The translations under genes and the position numbers were made by a program. Shown piece by piece: positions 20,085-29,962 of a stretch of 64,000 nt of DNA; positions within the stretch are counted from its first letter, which is position 1; every line of letters begins with the position of its first letter. The notes under the pieces are model-generated. The model was not told where the DNA came from. It made no database searches and saw only the letters and a list, made by a program, of their open reading frames with translations. Source of the DNA: JAWKTV01 sp041398905 (GTDB lineage Bacteria > Planctomycetota > Planctomycetia > Planctomycetales > Planctomycetaceae); NCBI GenBank assembly GCA_041398905.1, contig JAWKTV010000012.1, positions 1-64,000 of the forward strand. The letters run 5' to 3'.

Positions 20085-20842
20085 TTGCCGCTCGAATCGG
20101 TCGGACGTGCGTGCAGGTAGCGGCCAGTCGTCGATATCGATGAATGTCCCAGAGTCGCTTGCACGAGATGGATCGGACAACCACGGTCGAGCGCATGGCT
20201 TGCATGGGCATGGCGGAACCAGTGGCACGATACGTCCTTGTTGATCCCCGCTCGCTTCGTCGCCTTCTTCACGAGCCGCCAAACGGCGGACTCATCCAGA
20301 TGCCCTTTCTTGCGGCTGAGGAACACCGGGCGATCGGCAGGAGCATCACCTTGCAGCGATATCAGGGTGTCCCAGACGCTCTGAGGGATCAGGACCGTGC
20401 GAGTCTTGTCACCTTTGCCGAACACGGTGATCTGCCCTGCGTTGTCCCGCTCTTGCAGGTGCCGCCAACTGAGCGAGCAAATCTCCGAAACCCGGAATCC
20501 ACCAGCGTAGAAGGTCAACAGGATCGCTCGGTTCCGAGGGTTCGGCTCCAGCGAAATGATCCGCAGGACTTCTGATTCACCGAGGATGCGCTCGGCCAAT
20601 TCGTCACGGAAGCCCGGTAGCTTCAATGCCCGGCCCACGTCGAACTGGAAATACCCAAGCTGGAAGCCGAAGGCAAACAGGCTCTTCACAGCACTCAAGC
20701 TGCGATGCACCGACGATTCCTTGAGCCTCTCAGTCCCGTAGGTCAGGCTCCCGCCTGACATCTGGTTCCCCATGCAACCTCGGCTCTGGAGCGGCTCACT
20801 CTGGTTCCCAATAGTCTCGTTGACACTCGCGGATCGCATCAC
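20069..20842 (-). CDS. tyrosine recombinase/integrase, 5' end altered by a repeat
   Basis: The catalytic domain is complete: FRVSEICSLSW (Arg I), GKGDKTR (Lys), HWFRHAHASH (His-x-x-Arg), LGHSS (His/Trp position) and TGRYLH (Tyr nucleophile). A partial core-binding domain (SSVHRSLSAVKSLFAFGFQLG) precedes it, but the first 30-40 residues of the frame are encoded by the dispersed repeat at 20735-20759 and flanking low-complexity sequence, so the natural N-terminus is lost or displaced. The 3' end overlaps the 3' end of the membrane coiled-coil gene by 16 bases. No extra IntI-type insertion is seen, so it is not an integron integrase. It probably moved this island. Confidence 0.8.
   Translation of the reverse strand: MMRSASVNETIGNQSEPLQSRGCMGNQMSGGSLTYGTERLKESSVHRSLSAVKSLFAFGFQLGYFQFDVGRALKLPGFRDELAERILGESEVLRIISLEPNPRNRAILLTFYAGGFRVSEICSLSWRHLQERDNAGQITVFGKGDKTRTVLIPQSVWDTLISLQGDAPADRPVFLSRKKGHLDESAVWRLVKKATKRAGINKDVSCHWFRHAHASHALDRGCPIHLVQATLGHSSISTTGRYLHARPTDSSGNYLPF
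20735..20759 (+). repeat. dispersed repeat, copy 1
   Basis: CCCGTAGGTCAGGCTCCCGCC-TGAC matches the reverse complement of the copy at 21041-21065 at 24 of 25 bases. Each copy contains an internal GTCAGGC/GCCTGAC hairpin. It lies inside the 5' part of the recombinase frame. Confidence 0.85.
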
Positions 20843-21187
20843 CGAGCAGGGTCCCGCGACGATTCGTTGGCGAACAGCTGGCGACGTCGATGTGTGACGG
20901 CCGTGAAGAAGTACGTGCCTGCCTCGTTCCGGGCCCGTCGATACTCAGGCATGCGACACCATCGGAGACTGCGGGGCGACGAACATTGGTTTGTTGACGC
21001 ATCACAGAAAGTTCATCGCGAATGCACACGCCAACGGGAAGTCAGGCGAGAGCCTGACCTACGGGGCTGGCCACGAGAATCCGGTCGTACCGTTGGCGAT
21101 GCAACCGAAACGCGATTGATCGACAACCGGCACACATGCTGGCGCGAACACCCCGTGCCCGCCGCGTGAAATGGCGATGGAAGTTCG
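20843..21187. other. gene-free stretch holding the second repeat copy
   Basis: Between the recombinase and the adenylate kinase gene. Apart from the repeat at 21041-21065 no gene, tRNA or obvious attachment site was seen. Two GGGAACCAGA direct repeats lie just to its left (within 20760-20815, minus strand). Confidence 0.4.
21041..21065 (-). repeat. dispersed repeat, copy 2 (inverted)
   Basis: Inverted partner of the copy at 20735-20759, 24 of 25 bases identical, 281 bases away. Together they bracket the disrupted 5' end of the recombinase gene and mark the right edge of the accessory island. Confidence 0.85.
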
Positions 21188-21806
21188 TCAGTCGCGCGGG
21201 AAGTTTGCCCGAAGCACGGGCACCAGATGCTGCAGGCATTGCAGCAGGATGTCGGCATGGATGCCGGTCGACTCGACGTTGTGGATGATCTCTTTGGGGT
21301 AGTACTGCAGCACCGGTTCGGTCTCTTCGCGATAGACCTCGAAGCGGCGTCGGATGACGGACTCGCTCGCATCGTCGGGACGGTCCTCCAGAATCGCCCG
21401 GCGGCGAATACGGTCGATCATCGCTTCTTCATCGTGGCAGTCGAGGTGGATGACCGCCTTCACGTCCACCATCGGCTTGATCATCTCGCACTGGTCAACG
21501 TTCCGCGAATGCCGTCGAGCAGCAGCAGGTGTTCGCGGGGACGAAAGCGGTCGGCCGCGCGCTGGGCCTGTAGCCATGATTGGAAGATCTTGATCGTCAG
21601 TTCGTCGGCGCGAGCTCGCCTTTGGCGGAGTACTCCCGGACGATGCGGCCTTCGGTCGACTTCGGATCCAGCTTGCGGAAAATGACGCCGCTGGACAGGT
21701 GGAAGAAGCCCGGAATCCTGGTGAGAATCTCACCCTGAGTCCCTTTTCCGGCACCCGGAACGCCGAACACCAGTGCGACAGGGTAGGGTTGGTACCTGCG
21801 AGACAT
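21188..21806 (-). CDS. adk: adenylate kinase family nucleoside monophosphate kinase, two single-base deletions
   Basis: Converts AMP and ATP to two ADP in the cytoplasm. The P-loop is GVPGAGKGTQ, followed by the NMP-binding start FHLSSGVIFR. The frame breaks after GELAP (CCGACG needs CCGGACG) near 21600, and again at LLLLDGI (ATTCGCGG needs ATTCCGCGG) near 21505. With both bases restored the protein reads DELTIKIFQ, LLLLDGIPRNVDQ, RADDSESV-like RPDDASESVIRRR and VLQYYP, about 206 residues. Because this is an essential enzyme, the breaks are most likely sequence errors. It could also be a second, divergent Adk; no other copy is in the window. Confidence 0.85.
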
Positions 21807-22012
21807 CGGCGGGACTCTGCTAAGGAACGGGCGGCACGCAGGGCAACGATCCATTCGCGGTTGGCCGCTGCAACGCGACTGCCTGCTGCTGAATGTCGTT
21901 GGGTGTGATCCAAGAAAAGGATTCAAGCGGTCCAGGAACGAAAGGTCAATCCCCGAACGTCGCTTGGCGACAAAGTGCCCAAACTTGGCAATCGGATTCG
22001 GTGCGATGGCAC

Positions 22013-22043
22013 AAAAAAGCACGGGACGCAATGTCCCGTGCTT
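22013..22043 (-). terminator. Rho-independent terminator of rpsD
   Basis: An 11-bp perfect stem (22017-22027 with 22033-22043, AAGCACGGGAC/GTCCCGTGCTT) with a 5-base loop is followed on the minus strand by a run of T. It lies about 30 bases after the rpsD stop. Confidence 0.93.
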
Positions 22044-22071
22044 CGGATTGACGGATTGCAAGGCAGGCGAC

Positions 22072-22680
22072 TTAGCGTGACATGAACGCCACAACCTGGC
22101 CGACATCCACCGGCAGGCTGACATCGTCGAACGCCGGCAGCGAGGTGACGATGGCCTTCATTTCGCCAGCATCGAAGGAGATCCAGTTGCAATCCTGGCG
22201 ATTGCCCCCTTCGATCAGCTCCTTGTACACCTTCTTGAGGTTGGGGCGGTTCTTCACGGTGATGACGTCCCCAGCCTTCACCTGAATCGACGGGCGAGTG
22301 ACCGTGTGGCCGTTCACCTGGAAGTGACCGTGAACAATCCCCTGCCGCGCCTGCGGACGGGAGAGAGCGAACCCGGCACGGCGGACGACGTTGTCGAGCC
22401 GTCGCTCGCACAGAATCATCAGCAGCTCGCCCGTGTTCCCCTTCGCGGCCTTCGCCTTGGCGAAGTACTTCCGGAGCTGCTGGTCACGCAGGCCGTAGTA
22501 GTATTTGATCTTCTGCTTCTCGGCGAGGGCGAGACCGTAGATGGTCGCCTTGCGACGTCGCTGAGCCATTCCGGGCGGGAACGGCTTCCGCTCGGAAGCA
22601 CGCAAAGCACCGGCCGACTCGAACACGTTAAAGCCCAGGCGACGGTTGATGCGTGCCTTCGGTCCCGTATAACGCCCCAT
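22072..22680 (-). CDS. rpsD: 30S ribosomal protein S4
   Basis: Primary 16S rRNA-binding protein of the small subunit. 202 residues, the usual length. It starts MGRYTGPKARINRRLG and contains the S4 RNA-binding fold (LCERRLDNVVRRAGFA, RPQARQGIVHGHFQVNG, VKAGDVITVK). The N-terminus lacks the zinc-binding cysteines found in some S4 proteins. It stands alone, outside the alpha operon, as often in planctomycetes, and has its own terminator. Confidence 0.97.
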   Translation of the reverse strand: MGRYTGPKARINRRLGFNVFESAGALRASERKPFPPGMAQRRRKATIYGLALAEKQKIKYYYGLRDQQLRKYFAKAKAAKGNTGELLMILCERRLDNVVRRAGFALSRPQARQGIVHGHFQVNGHTVTRPSIQVKAGDVITVKNRPNLKKVYKELIEGGNRQDCNWISFDAGEMKAIVTSLPAFDDVSLPVDVGQVVAFMSR

Positions 22681-23121
22681 TCCAACCGCTCCTCAAGTAC
22701 ACTCGAACGTTGATATTTGATTCAATTCGCACAGGGCGACAGCGCTCATGCGCGAAGCCTGCTGGCTGCCGTGACCTTCTCTCGCGACCCAACCGTAACC
22801 CACTCGAACGGCGATCGAGCCGGCTGTACCGCAGCCTACCCATCACCAACGCCACACTTCCAAGGCTCGTTCACGGCCCGTTCAACGCAGGGCCCGCGAC
22901 CCGGAGACCACTGTTCTGATGGAGCAGCGATCTGGAGGTGCAGCGACCAACTCGTCCGTGCTCGACACCGCGAGCGCCATCCCGGACAGCCGCGAAGAAT
23001 CGACCTTTATCGCGAGCGAGGGACCTCCCGTCAAGTGTGCAACACAAAATCGTCCCCTGTCCCCATGACCGCACCATGTCGGTCGAGCGGAGCCCAGCGG
23101 CCGGAGGAGGAGCCGACTGCG

Positions 23122-23145
23122 GCAATCTGCCCGTTGGCAGATTGC
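23122..23145. repeat. perfect 10-bp inverted repeat upstream of groES
   Basis: GCAATCTGCC and GGCAGATTGC are separated by CGTT. No T tract follows, so it is not an obvious terminator. It sits about 140 bases before the -24 element at 23287, the distance typical of an enhancer-binding site. Confidence 0.7.
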
Positions 23146-23286
23146 TGGACTTACTGCCATTCTGGCACTGCCGTCTCGTTGGCTGCCCGGCTGCCCGCCA
23201 TTACTGCTGCCCGCCGCTCTTCGCTGGAATCGTGTTCCTGGACGCAAGTTCTTGTCCGAGCTTCGCTTGACGATTCGAGAAGAACG

Positions 23287-23302
23287 TGGCACGGACTTCG
23301 CT
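23287..23302 (+). promoter_or_regulatory. sigma-54-like promoter upstream of groES
   Basis: TGGCACG-N4-TCGCT has a perfect -24 half and the correct GG to GC spacing; the -12 half deviates at one position (TCGC for TTGC). It lies about 135 bases before the groES start. Confidence 0.45.
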
Positions 23303-23434
23303 AAGCAGTTTGAGCGTGATCTTGCGGGGAGGTTGTATCCCTGCTCATGTGACAGTCTGCCCCGCACATGCGAGTGGCGGACGTCCAATCCGCGAAGCAC
23401 ACCGCAGACATTCAGACGGTTGGGAGAGTCTTTC

Positions 23435-23752
23435 ATGGCGAAGAAGGCAGCCACTAAATCATCCGGGATTCGCATCGTTCCGCTCGGCGACAAGGTCGTT
23501 GTGAAGCGCGAAGAGGCCGAAAGCACGACCGCCGGCGGCATCGTCCTGCCCGACTCCGCCAAGGACAAGCCCCAAAAGGGTAAGGTCGTGGCGATTGGTG
23601 ACGGTCACACCAAGGACGACGGCACAAAGGCCCCGTTGACGGTCAAAGAGGGAGATCAGGTGATCTTCTCAAGCTACGCCGGGGACGAGATTTCCGTCGG
23701 GGATGAGTCGTACCTCCTGCTCCGCGAGAGCGACATTCTGGCGACTTTCTAG
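23435..23752 (+). CDS. groES: co-chaperonin GroES
   Basis: Lid of the GroEL chamber. 105 residues, starting MAKKAATKSSGIRIVPLGDKVVVK. The mobile-loop region (EESTTAGGIVLP-like: ESTTAGGIVLPDSA) and the roof-hairpin and C-terminal YLLLRESDILATF are present. The frame extends upstream but the ATG at 23435 fits the family and has GGGAGAG before it. Directly upstream of groEL with a 182-base gap. No CIRCE element is seen; a sigma-54-like promoter and a palindrome lie upstream. Confidence 0.97.
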   Translation: MAKKAATKSSGIRIVPLGDKVVVKREEAESTTAGGIVLPDSAKDKPQKGKVVAIGDGHTKDDGTKAPLTVKEGDQVIFSSYAGDEISVGDESYLLLRESDILATF

Positions 23753-23934
23753 ATCGAACAGCAGGCCGATTTCGGCGCTCAGTGACGGTGGTCAGGTTGC
23801 CCGCTGCCACGCCGAACGGCTCAGGTATCACAATTCAACACCCAACACCCACTCAAGCTGTTGCGCCTCGACGATCACCCTCAGCAACCTGAAGGCTGAT
23901 TGCTGGCCCTCGACAGCGAATCGGAGATAAACAC

Positions 23935-25557
<1,623 letters not shown>

Positions 25558-25581
25558 GCCGTAGCCATCACCGACAGTTCA

Positions 25582-25621
25582 CCGAGCCGCTGGGGCAACC
25601 CAGCGGCTCGGTTCGTTTTCG
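25582..25621 (+). terminator. Rho-independent terminator of groES-groEL
   Basis: A 13-bp perfect stem (25582-25594 with 25599-25611, CCGAGCCGCTGGG) with a GCAA tetraloop is followed by TTCGTTTTCG. It starts 25 bases after the groEL stop. Confidence 0.9.
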
Positions 25622-26206
25622 TAGGGTGTCGGCGATGCACGAATGGCATGCGGACAGGGGCATCAGTTTTGCTTCGGGCGGCGGTTCGTAGGTGGTTGGA
25701 AGCTGGCGGAGAGTGACTTGAGCAGGGGGTACGGTTTGGCCCCAAGGACCATTCGCAGCCGGGCAACAGCCTCGACGCGAGCGATAAGAACGATCGCAAT
25801 TGCATTCGCCCCTGGCCGGTCCAGTGGATGTTTCAGGTGGACGGCATGTCGGCGGCGGACATCAGCGGCCAGACCTGGTTGTTCGCTGCGAACGACGGCG
25901 AGGATCGCGACTACCCCGGTTTCAACGAGCAGTGCCGGGTCTCGGACCTGCGGCTCGATCCCGACGCGTTTTTTCAATGCCACTGCGTTACAGCAAAAGG
26001 GCCACATCGGCCAGCTGCGGGTGACGAACGCCCTTGGCGCGTATCTCCGTCTCCATCGTTCGAGTTCATCGCATTGGGCGTGTTGCCAAGCGGCTCGGGT
26101 GCGGCTTTGCCGAAATGCTTCACAGTGCGAGAGATGTGTCGTCCCGCTCGTCAATCGCCGAATGGCTCTCTGGCCGTACGACAATTCATGTCTGGCGACA
26201 TTGTGG
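25622..26206. other. stretch without a recognised gene
   Basis: Open frames exist on both strands (plus near 25828-26262, minus 25663-26184). The plus frame has a protein-like piece (MFQVDGMSAADISGQTW, DYPGFNEQC) that may be a remnant, but no family or ribosome site supports either strand. Confidence 0.3.
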
Positions 26207-28405
26207 TTAGGGGGGTGAACCCGAGAACGGTTCCGCCGTCACCTCGATGGGGACCGCTTTGAAGGCGGGGGTTTTGGAGTCGGGGTCGACCTGGTGGGGG
26301 ACGAGGATGTTCGCTTCGGGGTAGTACATCGCGGCGTTGCCGGGGCGAATGTTGAACTCGCGGGCGAGGATGTAGCGGAGTTCGCCAGCCGTGCTGGTGA
26401 CCTTCACCCGCTGGTCCGGCTGGAGGCCCAGGCGGTCGAGATCGAGGCGGCTCATCAGGATCACGTCGCGGCGTTCCTGGCCGCGGTACAGGTCTTCCTC
26501 GTCATACACCACGCTGTTGAACTGGCCTTCCGACCGCAGCGTCATCAGCATCAGCCCGGTCGGCGATCGCTCGGGCTGGGGGAGCTTTACAGCCGTGAAG
26601 CGGGCGCGGCCGTTGGGGGTGGGGAACTGATACTCCCGCACGGCCCGGCCGGGAACATGGAACTCCTGCTTCGTCTGGTCGATGTTGTGCAGTCCCCGGT
26701 AGCCGGGGACGAGGTCGGCCATCAGTTCGCGAATCGCCTGGTGGCTCGACAGTTGGCCCCAGTCGACCGACATGTGCTGCGTGAGTACGCGCCGCCCGAG
26801 TTCATGCAGGATCGAGACCTCGCTGCGCGGACCGTCATGCAACGCCTTGCCGCCATCGCTGAGGCGAACGAAGCTGAACATCGATTCCTGGGTGGTCGGC
26901 TGCGGCTCTTCATCGCGGGGCAGCACGGGAAGAATGAACGTCTCCTCCCCCGTGCCCCAGGCATGGCCGGTATTGAGCGTTGTTGACAGGTAGACGATGG
27001 TGTTGAGCTTCGCCATCGCCTGCTGCGCGTATTGAGCGGCGGGGTTGCTGCCGTACAGGTTGCCTCCGAGGCAGAGCGTAAAGTCCATTTCGCCGCGGTC
27101 GGCGGCCTGCATGCAGGCCATGGTGTCGTAGCCGGGCGACTTCGGCAGCTCGACACCGAATCGGGCTTCGACCTCCTGCAGCATCGCCGCCTTGAGCGTC
27201 GGGGTCACGCCGACGCTGCCGAGTCCTTGCACGTTGCTGTGTCCGCGAATAGGCATCAGCCCGGCACCGTCGCGGCCGACCATGCCGCGGAGCAGCGAGA
27301 GGTTGACGATCGCCCGCACGTTGTCGGTGCCGTGCAGGTGATGCGTGATCCCCATGCACCAGCCGATGACGACGTTTTTCGCGGCGAGGTATTGGTCGGC
27401 GATCGACTTGATCGTGGGGCGATCAACGCCACTGCACTGCTCGATCGCTTCCCAGGTGATGGACTGCGTGCTGGCGACAAACTCGGCGAAGCCGTCGGTA
27501 TGCCGGTCGATGAACGCCTGATCGTGTCCGCCACGTTCAAGCACCTCTTTGGCGATCCCGGTCACCAAGGCCAGGTCGCCGCCGATGTGGGGCTGGACAT
27601 ACTGGCTGGCGATCTCCGAGCCGAACAGCATGCTGCGGACGTCGCTGGGGACGCGGAAGTTGACGAGTCCGAGTTCCCGGAGCGGGTTGACGACGATGAT
27701 CTTTCCACCCCGCCGCCGGAGCTGCATCAGCGTGCGCATCAGCCGGGGGTGATTGGAGGAGGGGTTCGCGCCGATGAGGATATACAGGTCGGTCTCATCG
27801 AGGTCTTCCAGCCGGACCGTTCCCGCGCTGGTGCCCAGGGTCGAGCCGAGTCCAACGCCGCTCGCCTGATGACAGTAGTAAGAGCAGTTGTTGACGTAGT
27901 TGGTGCCGAACAGTCGCGACATTAACTGCAGCAGGAAGCCGGCCTCGTTGGAGGAACGGCCGCTGGCGTAGAAGAAGCTTCGCTGCGGGCCGGCCGTTTG
28001 CATCTTCGCCGCGATACCAGCAATGGCGTCGTCCCATTCAATCGGTTCGTAGTGGCTCTGTCCGCGGCGGAGCACCCAGGGGCGGACGATGCGTCCGGAG
28101 TATTCGAGCTGGCGGGGCGACATCGCCCTGAGCTGCTGGATGGTCGTCTTGCGGAGGTAGTCATCCGGCATGGCCCCCTGCAGGTCGGAGGCCATCGCCT
28201 GGAATGACTTCTTGCAGACTTCGGGGAAGTGCCCGCCTTCGTTGACCATGCCGCCTAGCTGGCCTCCCATGCCAACGGCGCAGGTCTTGCAGGCGTTCTT
28301 CCCGCGGGCGGCTCGCCAGAGCTTACCCACGCCAACGCGCCGCGCGAGCCGCAGGCTGTAGAAGATCGCTTTCCAACCGCCGCCGCTCTTGGGGGGCTTC
28401 ACCAT
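26207..28405 (-). CDS. FdhF/YdeP-family molybdopterin oxidoreductase
   Basis: Cytoplasmic molybdopterin-guanine-dinucleotide enzyme of the YdeP branch, about 732 residues from MVKPPKSGGG (28405); the frame is open to 28516. It has a CKTC pair near the N-terminus in place of the four-cysteine iron-sulfur motif of classical formate dehydrogenases, then FFYASGRSSNEAGFL, NNCSYYCHQASGVGL, LIGANPSSNHPR, VIGWCMGITHHLHG and the C-terminal dinucleotide-binding barrel (RVKVTSTAGELRY, NAAMYYPEANILVPH). YdeP of E. coli is linked to acid resistance; the substrate here is unknown. It lies directly behind the regulator gene (136-base gap) on the same strand, so it may be a third member of that operon. No fdhD or mob genes are nearby. 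Confidence 0.9.
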   Translation of the reverse strand: MVKPPKSGGGWKAIFYSLRLARRVGVGKLWRAARGKNACKTCAVGMGGQLGGMVNEGGHFPEVCKKSFQAMASDLQGAMPDDYLRKTTIQQLRAMSPRQLEYSGRIVRPWVLRRGQSHYEPIEWDDAIAGIAAKMQTAGPQRSFFYASGRSSNEAGFLLQLMSRLFGTNYVNNCSYYCHQASGVGLGSTLGTSAGTVRLEDLDETDLYILIGANPSSNHPRLMRTLMQLRRRGGKIIVVNPLRELGLVNFRVPSDVRSMLFGSEIASQYVQPHIGGDLALVTGIAKEVLERGGHDQAFIDRHTDGFAEFVASTQSITWEAIEQCSGVDRPTIKSIADQYLAAKNVVIGWCMGITHHLHGTDNVRAIVNLSLLRGMVGRDGAGLMPIRGHSNVQGLGSVGVTPTLKAAMLQEVEARFGVELPKSPGYDTMACMQAADRGEMDFTLCLGGNLYGSNPAAQYAQQAMAKLNTIVYLSTTLNTGHAWGTGEETFILPVLPRDEEPQPTTQESMFSFVRLSDGGKALHDGPRSEVSILHELGRRVLTQHMSVDWGQLSSHQAIRELMADLVPGYRGLHNIDQTKQEFHVPGRAVREYQFPTPNGRARFTAVKLPQPERSPTGLMLMTLRSEGQFNSVVYDEEDLYRGQERRDVILMSRLDLDRLGLQPDQRVKVTSTAGELRYILAREFNIRPGNAAMYYPEANILVPHQVDPDSKTPAFKAVPIEVTAEPFSGSPP

Positions 28406-28540
28406 CGCATCGTCCGCCGGGATCTTATGAGGAGCTGGAATCACCCGGCCGCGCTGTTCGTGCCGGGGCAATAGTGACGCATTGTAAACTGAATCCACAG
28501 GCAGGGAGGACTCCACTGCCGAGTTCTGGGCATGTTCGAG

Positions 28541-29962
28541 TTACGTGTCCGCGTTCGGGTTTCCTGTCGAGTCTTCGAGGTCGTACTTGCGGAGTCGCTC
28601 GCGGAGGGTCTGGCGGTGCATGCCGAGGAGTCGCGACGCCTCCTGACGATTGCCGTCGGCGAGTTGCAGCGCACGTGTGAAGAGGGTTGGCTCGGCCTCT
28701 TTGAGGAACTGGTCATAGAGGCCCGCGAGTTCTTCGGTGCTGTCGGCTTGTTCGATGCGTTCGTTGATCCAGCGCGACACGGCGGCCCCGATCGATGGGG
28801 CGTCGCCGTGCTCGGTGGAACGTCCCGACGCAGGGGAGGGGAGTGCGTCCGGCTCAAGTGTCGCACCACGTCCAACGATGGCGGCGTGCTCGATGGCGTT
28901 CCGCAGTTCGCGAACGTTGCCATGCCACGGGCGGCTGAGGAGTTCTGCGAGCATCGCCGGCGAGAACTGCCGACCACCGGGGCCGAGCTGACGAAGAAAA
29001 TGCTCCGCGAGCAGCGGGATGTCCTCGCGACGGTCGCGCAGCGGCGGAAGCTCGATGTGAAAGACGTTGAGACGATGAAAGAGGTCCTCACGGAAGCTGC
29101 CGGCGGCGACCATCTGATCAAGCCGGCGGTTAGTGGCGGCGATCAGGCGGAAGTTGGCGGCTCGGGCCTCGTTCGATCCGACAGGCAGGACGCTGCGCGT
29201 CTCGAGTACGCGGAGGAGCTTGACCTGCGTGGCGAGTGTGACCTCACCGATTTCATCGAAGAAGGCTGACCCGCCGTCCGCCTGCGTGAGCAGGCCGACG
29301 CGGTTGTCGCGGGCGCCGGTGAAGGCGCCGCCGCGATGTCCGAACAGCTCGCTCTCGATGAGCGAACTGGGCATGGCGGGTACGCAGATCGGGATGAACG
29401 GCCCGGTCACTCGCCCCGAGTGATCGTGAATCGCCTGGGCGACGAGTTCCTTCCCGGTGCCGCTCTCACCGGAGATCAGCACCGGCACGTCATGCGTGGA
29501 AACGAGGGCGATTTTCCGAAAGACCGCCTGCATGAGTGGCGACCGACCGACGAGTCGTCGCGCTGGTGGCGCCTCATCCGAAGATGGTGTCGGGGTGACG
29601 GGTGCGTTGGCGAGCGCGCGGCGAATGATGACGACGGCGGCGTCGAGGTCGAATGGCTTGGTGAGGTACTCGAAGGCGCCGCATTGAATCGCGCGCACCG
29701 CGGTGTCGAGGTCGCCGAAGGCGGTCATCACAATGACGGGCGCGGCGTGAAACCTTGACTGAAACTCGCTCAAAGCCCGCAAGCCATCCATGCCGGGCAG
29801 GCGGACATCGAGCAGCACGAGATCGGGCGCAGCATCCTCGGCGGCCGCGAATGCAGCTTCCGCCGACGCCGCCGTCGCGACGCTGTGGCCCTCTTCGCGC
29901 AGGGCCCGATCGAACGACCAGCAGATCGAAGGTTCGTCATCGACGACGAGGATGTGGCTCAT
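28541..29962 (-). CDS. NtrC-type sigma-54 response regulator
   Basis: 473 residues. The receiver domain (1-120) has the acidic pair DDE, the phosphorylated Asp in LLDVRLPGMDG and the Lys in YLTKPFD. The AAA+ domain has GESGTGKE, GAFTGA, FFDEIGEV and FREDLFHRLNVF, and the C-terminal Fis helix-turn-helix reads GNRQEASRLLGMHRQTLRERLRKY. The start overlaps the stop of the sensor kinase by four bases (ATGA), so the two are translationally coupled. Its probable partner promoter is the -24/-12 element at 31702-31717, on the other side of the kinase gene. Confidence 0.95.
   Translation of the reverse strand: MSHILVVDDEPSICWSFDRALREEGHSVATAASAEAAFAAAEDAAPDLVLLDVRLPGMDGLRALSEFQSRFHAAPVIVMTAFGDLDTAVRAIQCGAFEYLTKPFDLDAAVVIIRRALANAPVTPTPSSDEAPPARRLVGRSPLMQAVFRKIALVSTHDVPVLISGESGTGKELVAQAIHDHSGRVTGPFIPICVPAMPSSLIESELFGHRGGAFTGARDNRVGLLTQADGGSAFFDEIGEVTLATQVKLLRVLETRSVLPVGSNEARAANFRLIAATNRRLDQMVAAGSFREDLFHRLNVFHIELPPLRDRREDIPLLAEHFLRQLGPGGRQFSPAMLAELLSRPWHGNVRELRNAIEHAAIVGRGATLEPDALPSPASGRSTEHGDAPSIGAAVSRWINERIEQADSTEELAGLYDQFLKEAEPTLFTRALQLADGNRQEASRLLGMHRQTLRERLRKYDLEDSTGNPNADT

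Larger units (their letters stand above)
22681..23434. other. long intergenic region upstream of rpsD and groES
   Basis: About 750 bases between divergent genes. No recognisable protein frame. It contains the hairpin at 23122-23145 and the sigma-54-like element at 23287-23302 described separately. No CIRCE (HrcA) operator was found in front of groES. Confidence 0.6.

Noticed and set aside
20069..20842. Integron integrase
   Set aside because: The insertion between catalytic motifs that marks IntI is absent and no attC-like cassettes are nearby.
23270..23434. CIRCE operator for HrcA in front of groES
   Set aside because: I looked for the TTAGCACTC-N9-GAGTGCTAA pattern and found no recognisable half-sites.
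25828..26262. Plus-strand gene behind groEL
   Set aside because: Part of the frame looks protein-like, but there is no ribosome site, the minus strand is equally open, and it would run into the end of the oxidoreductase gene.
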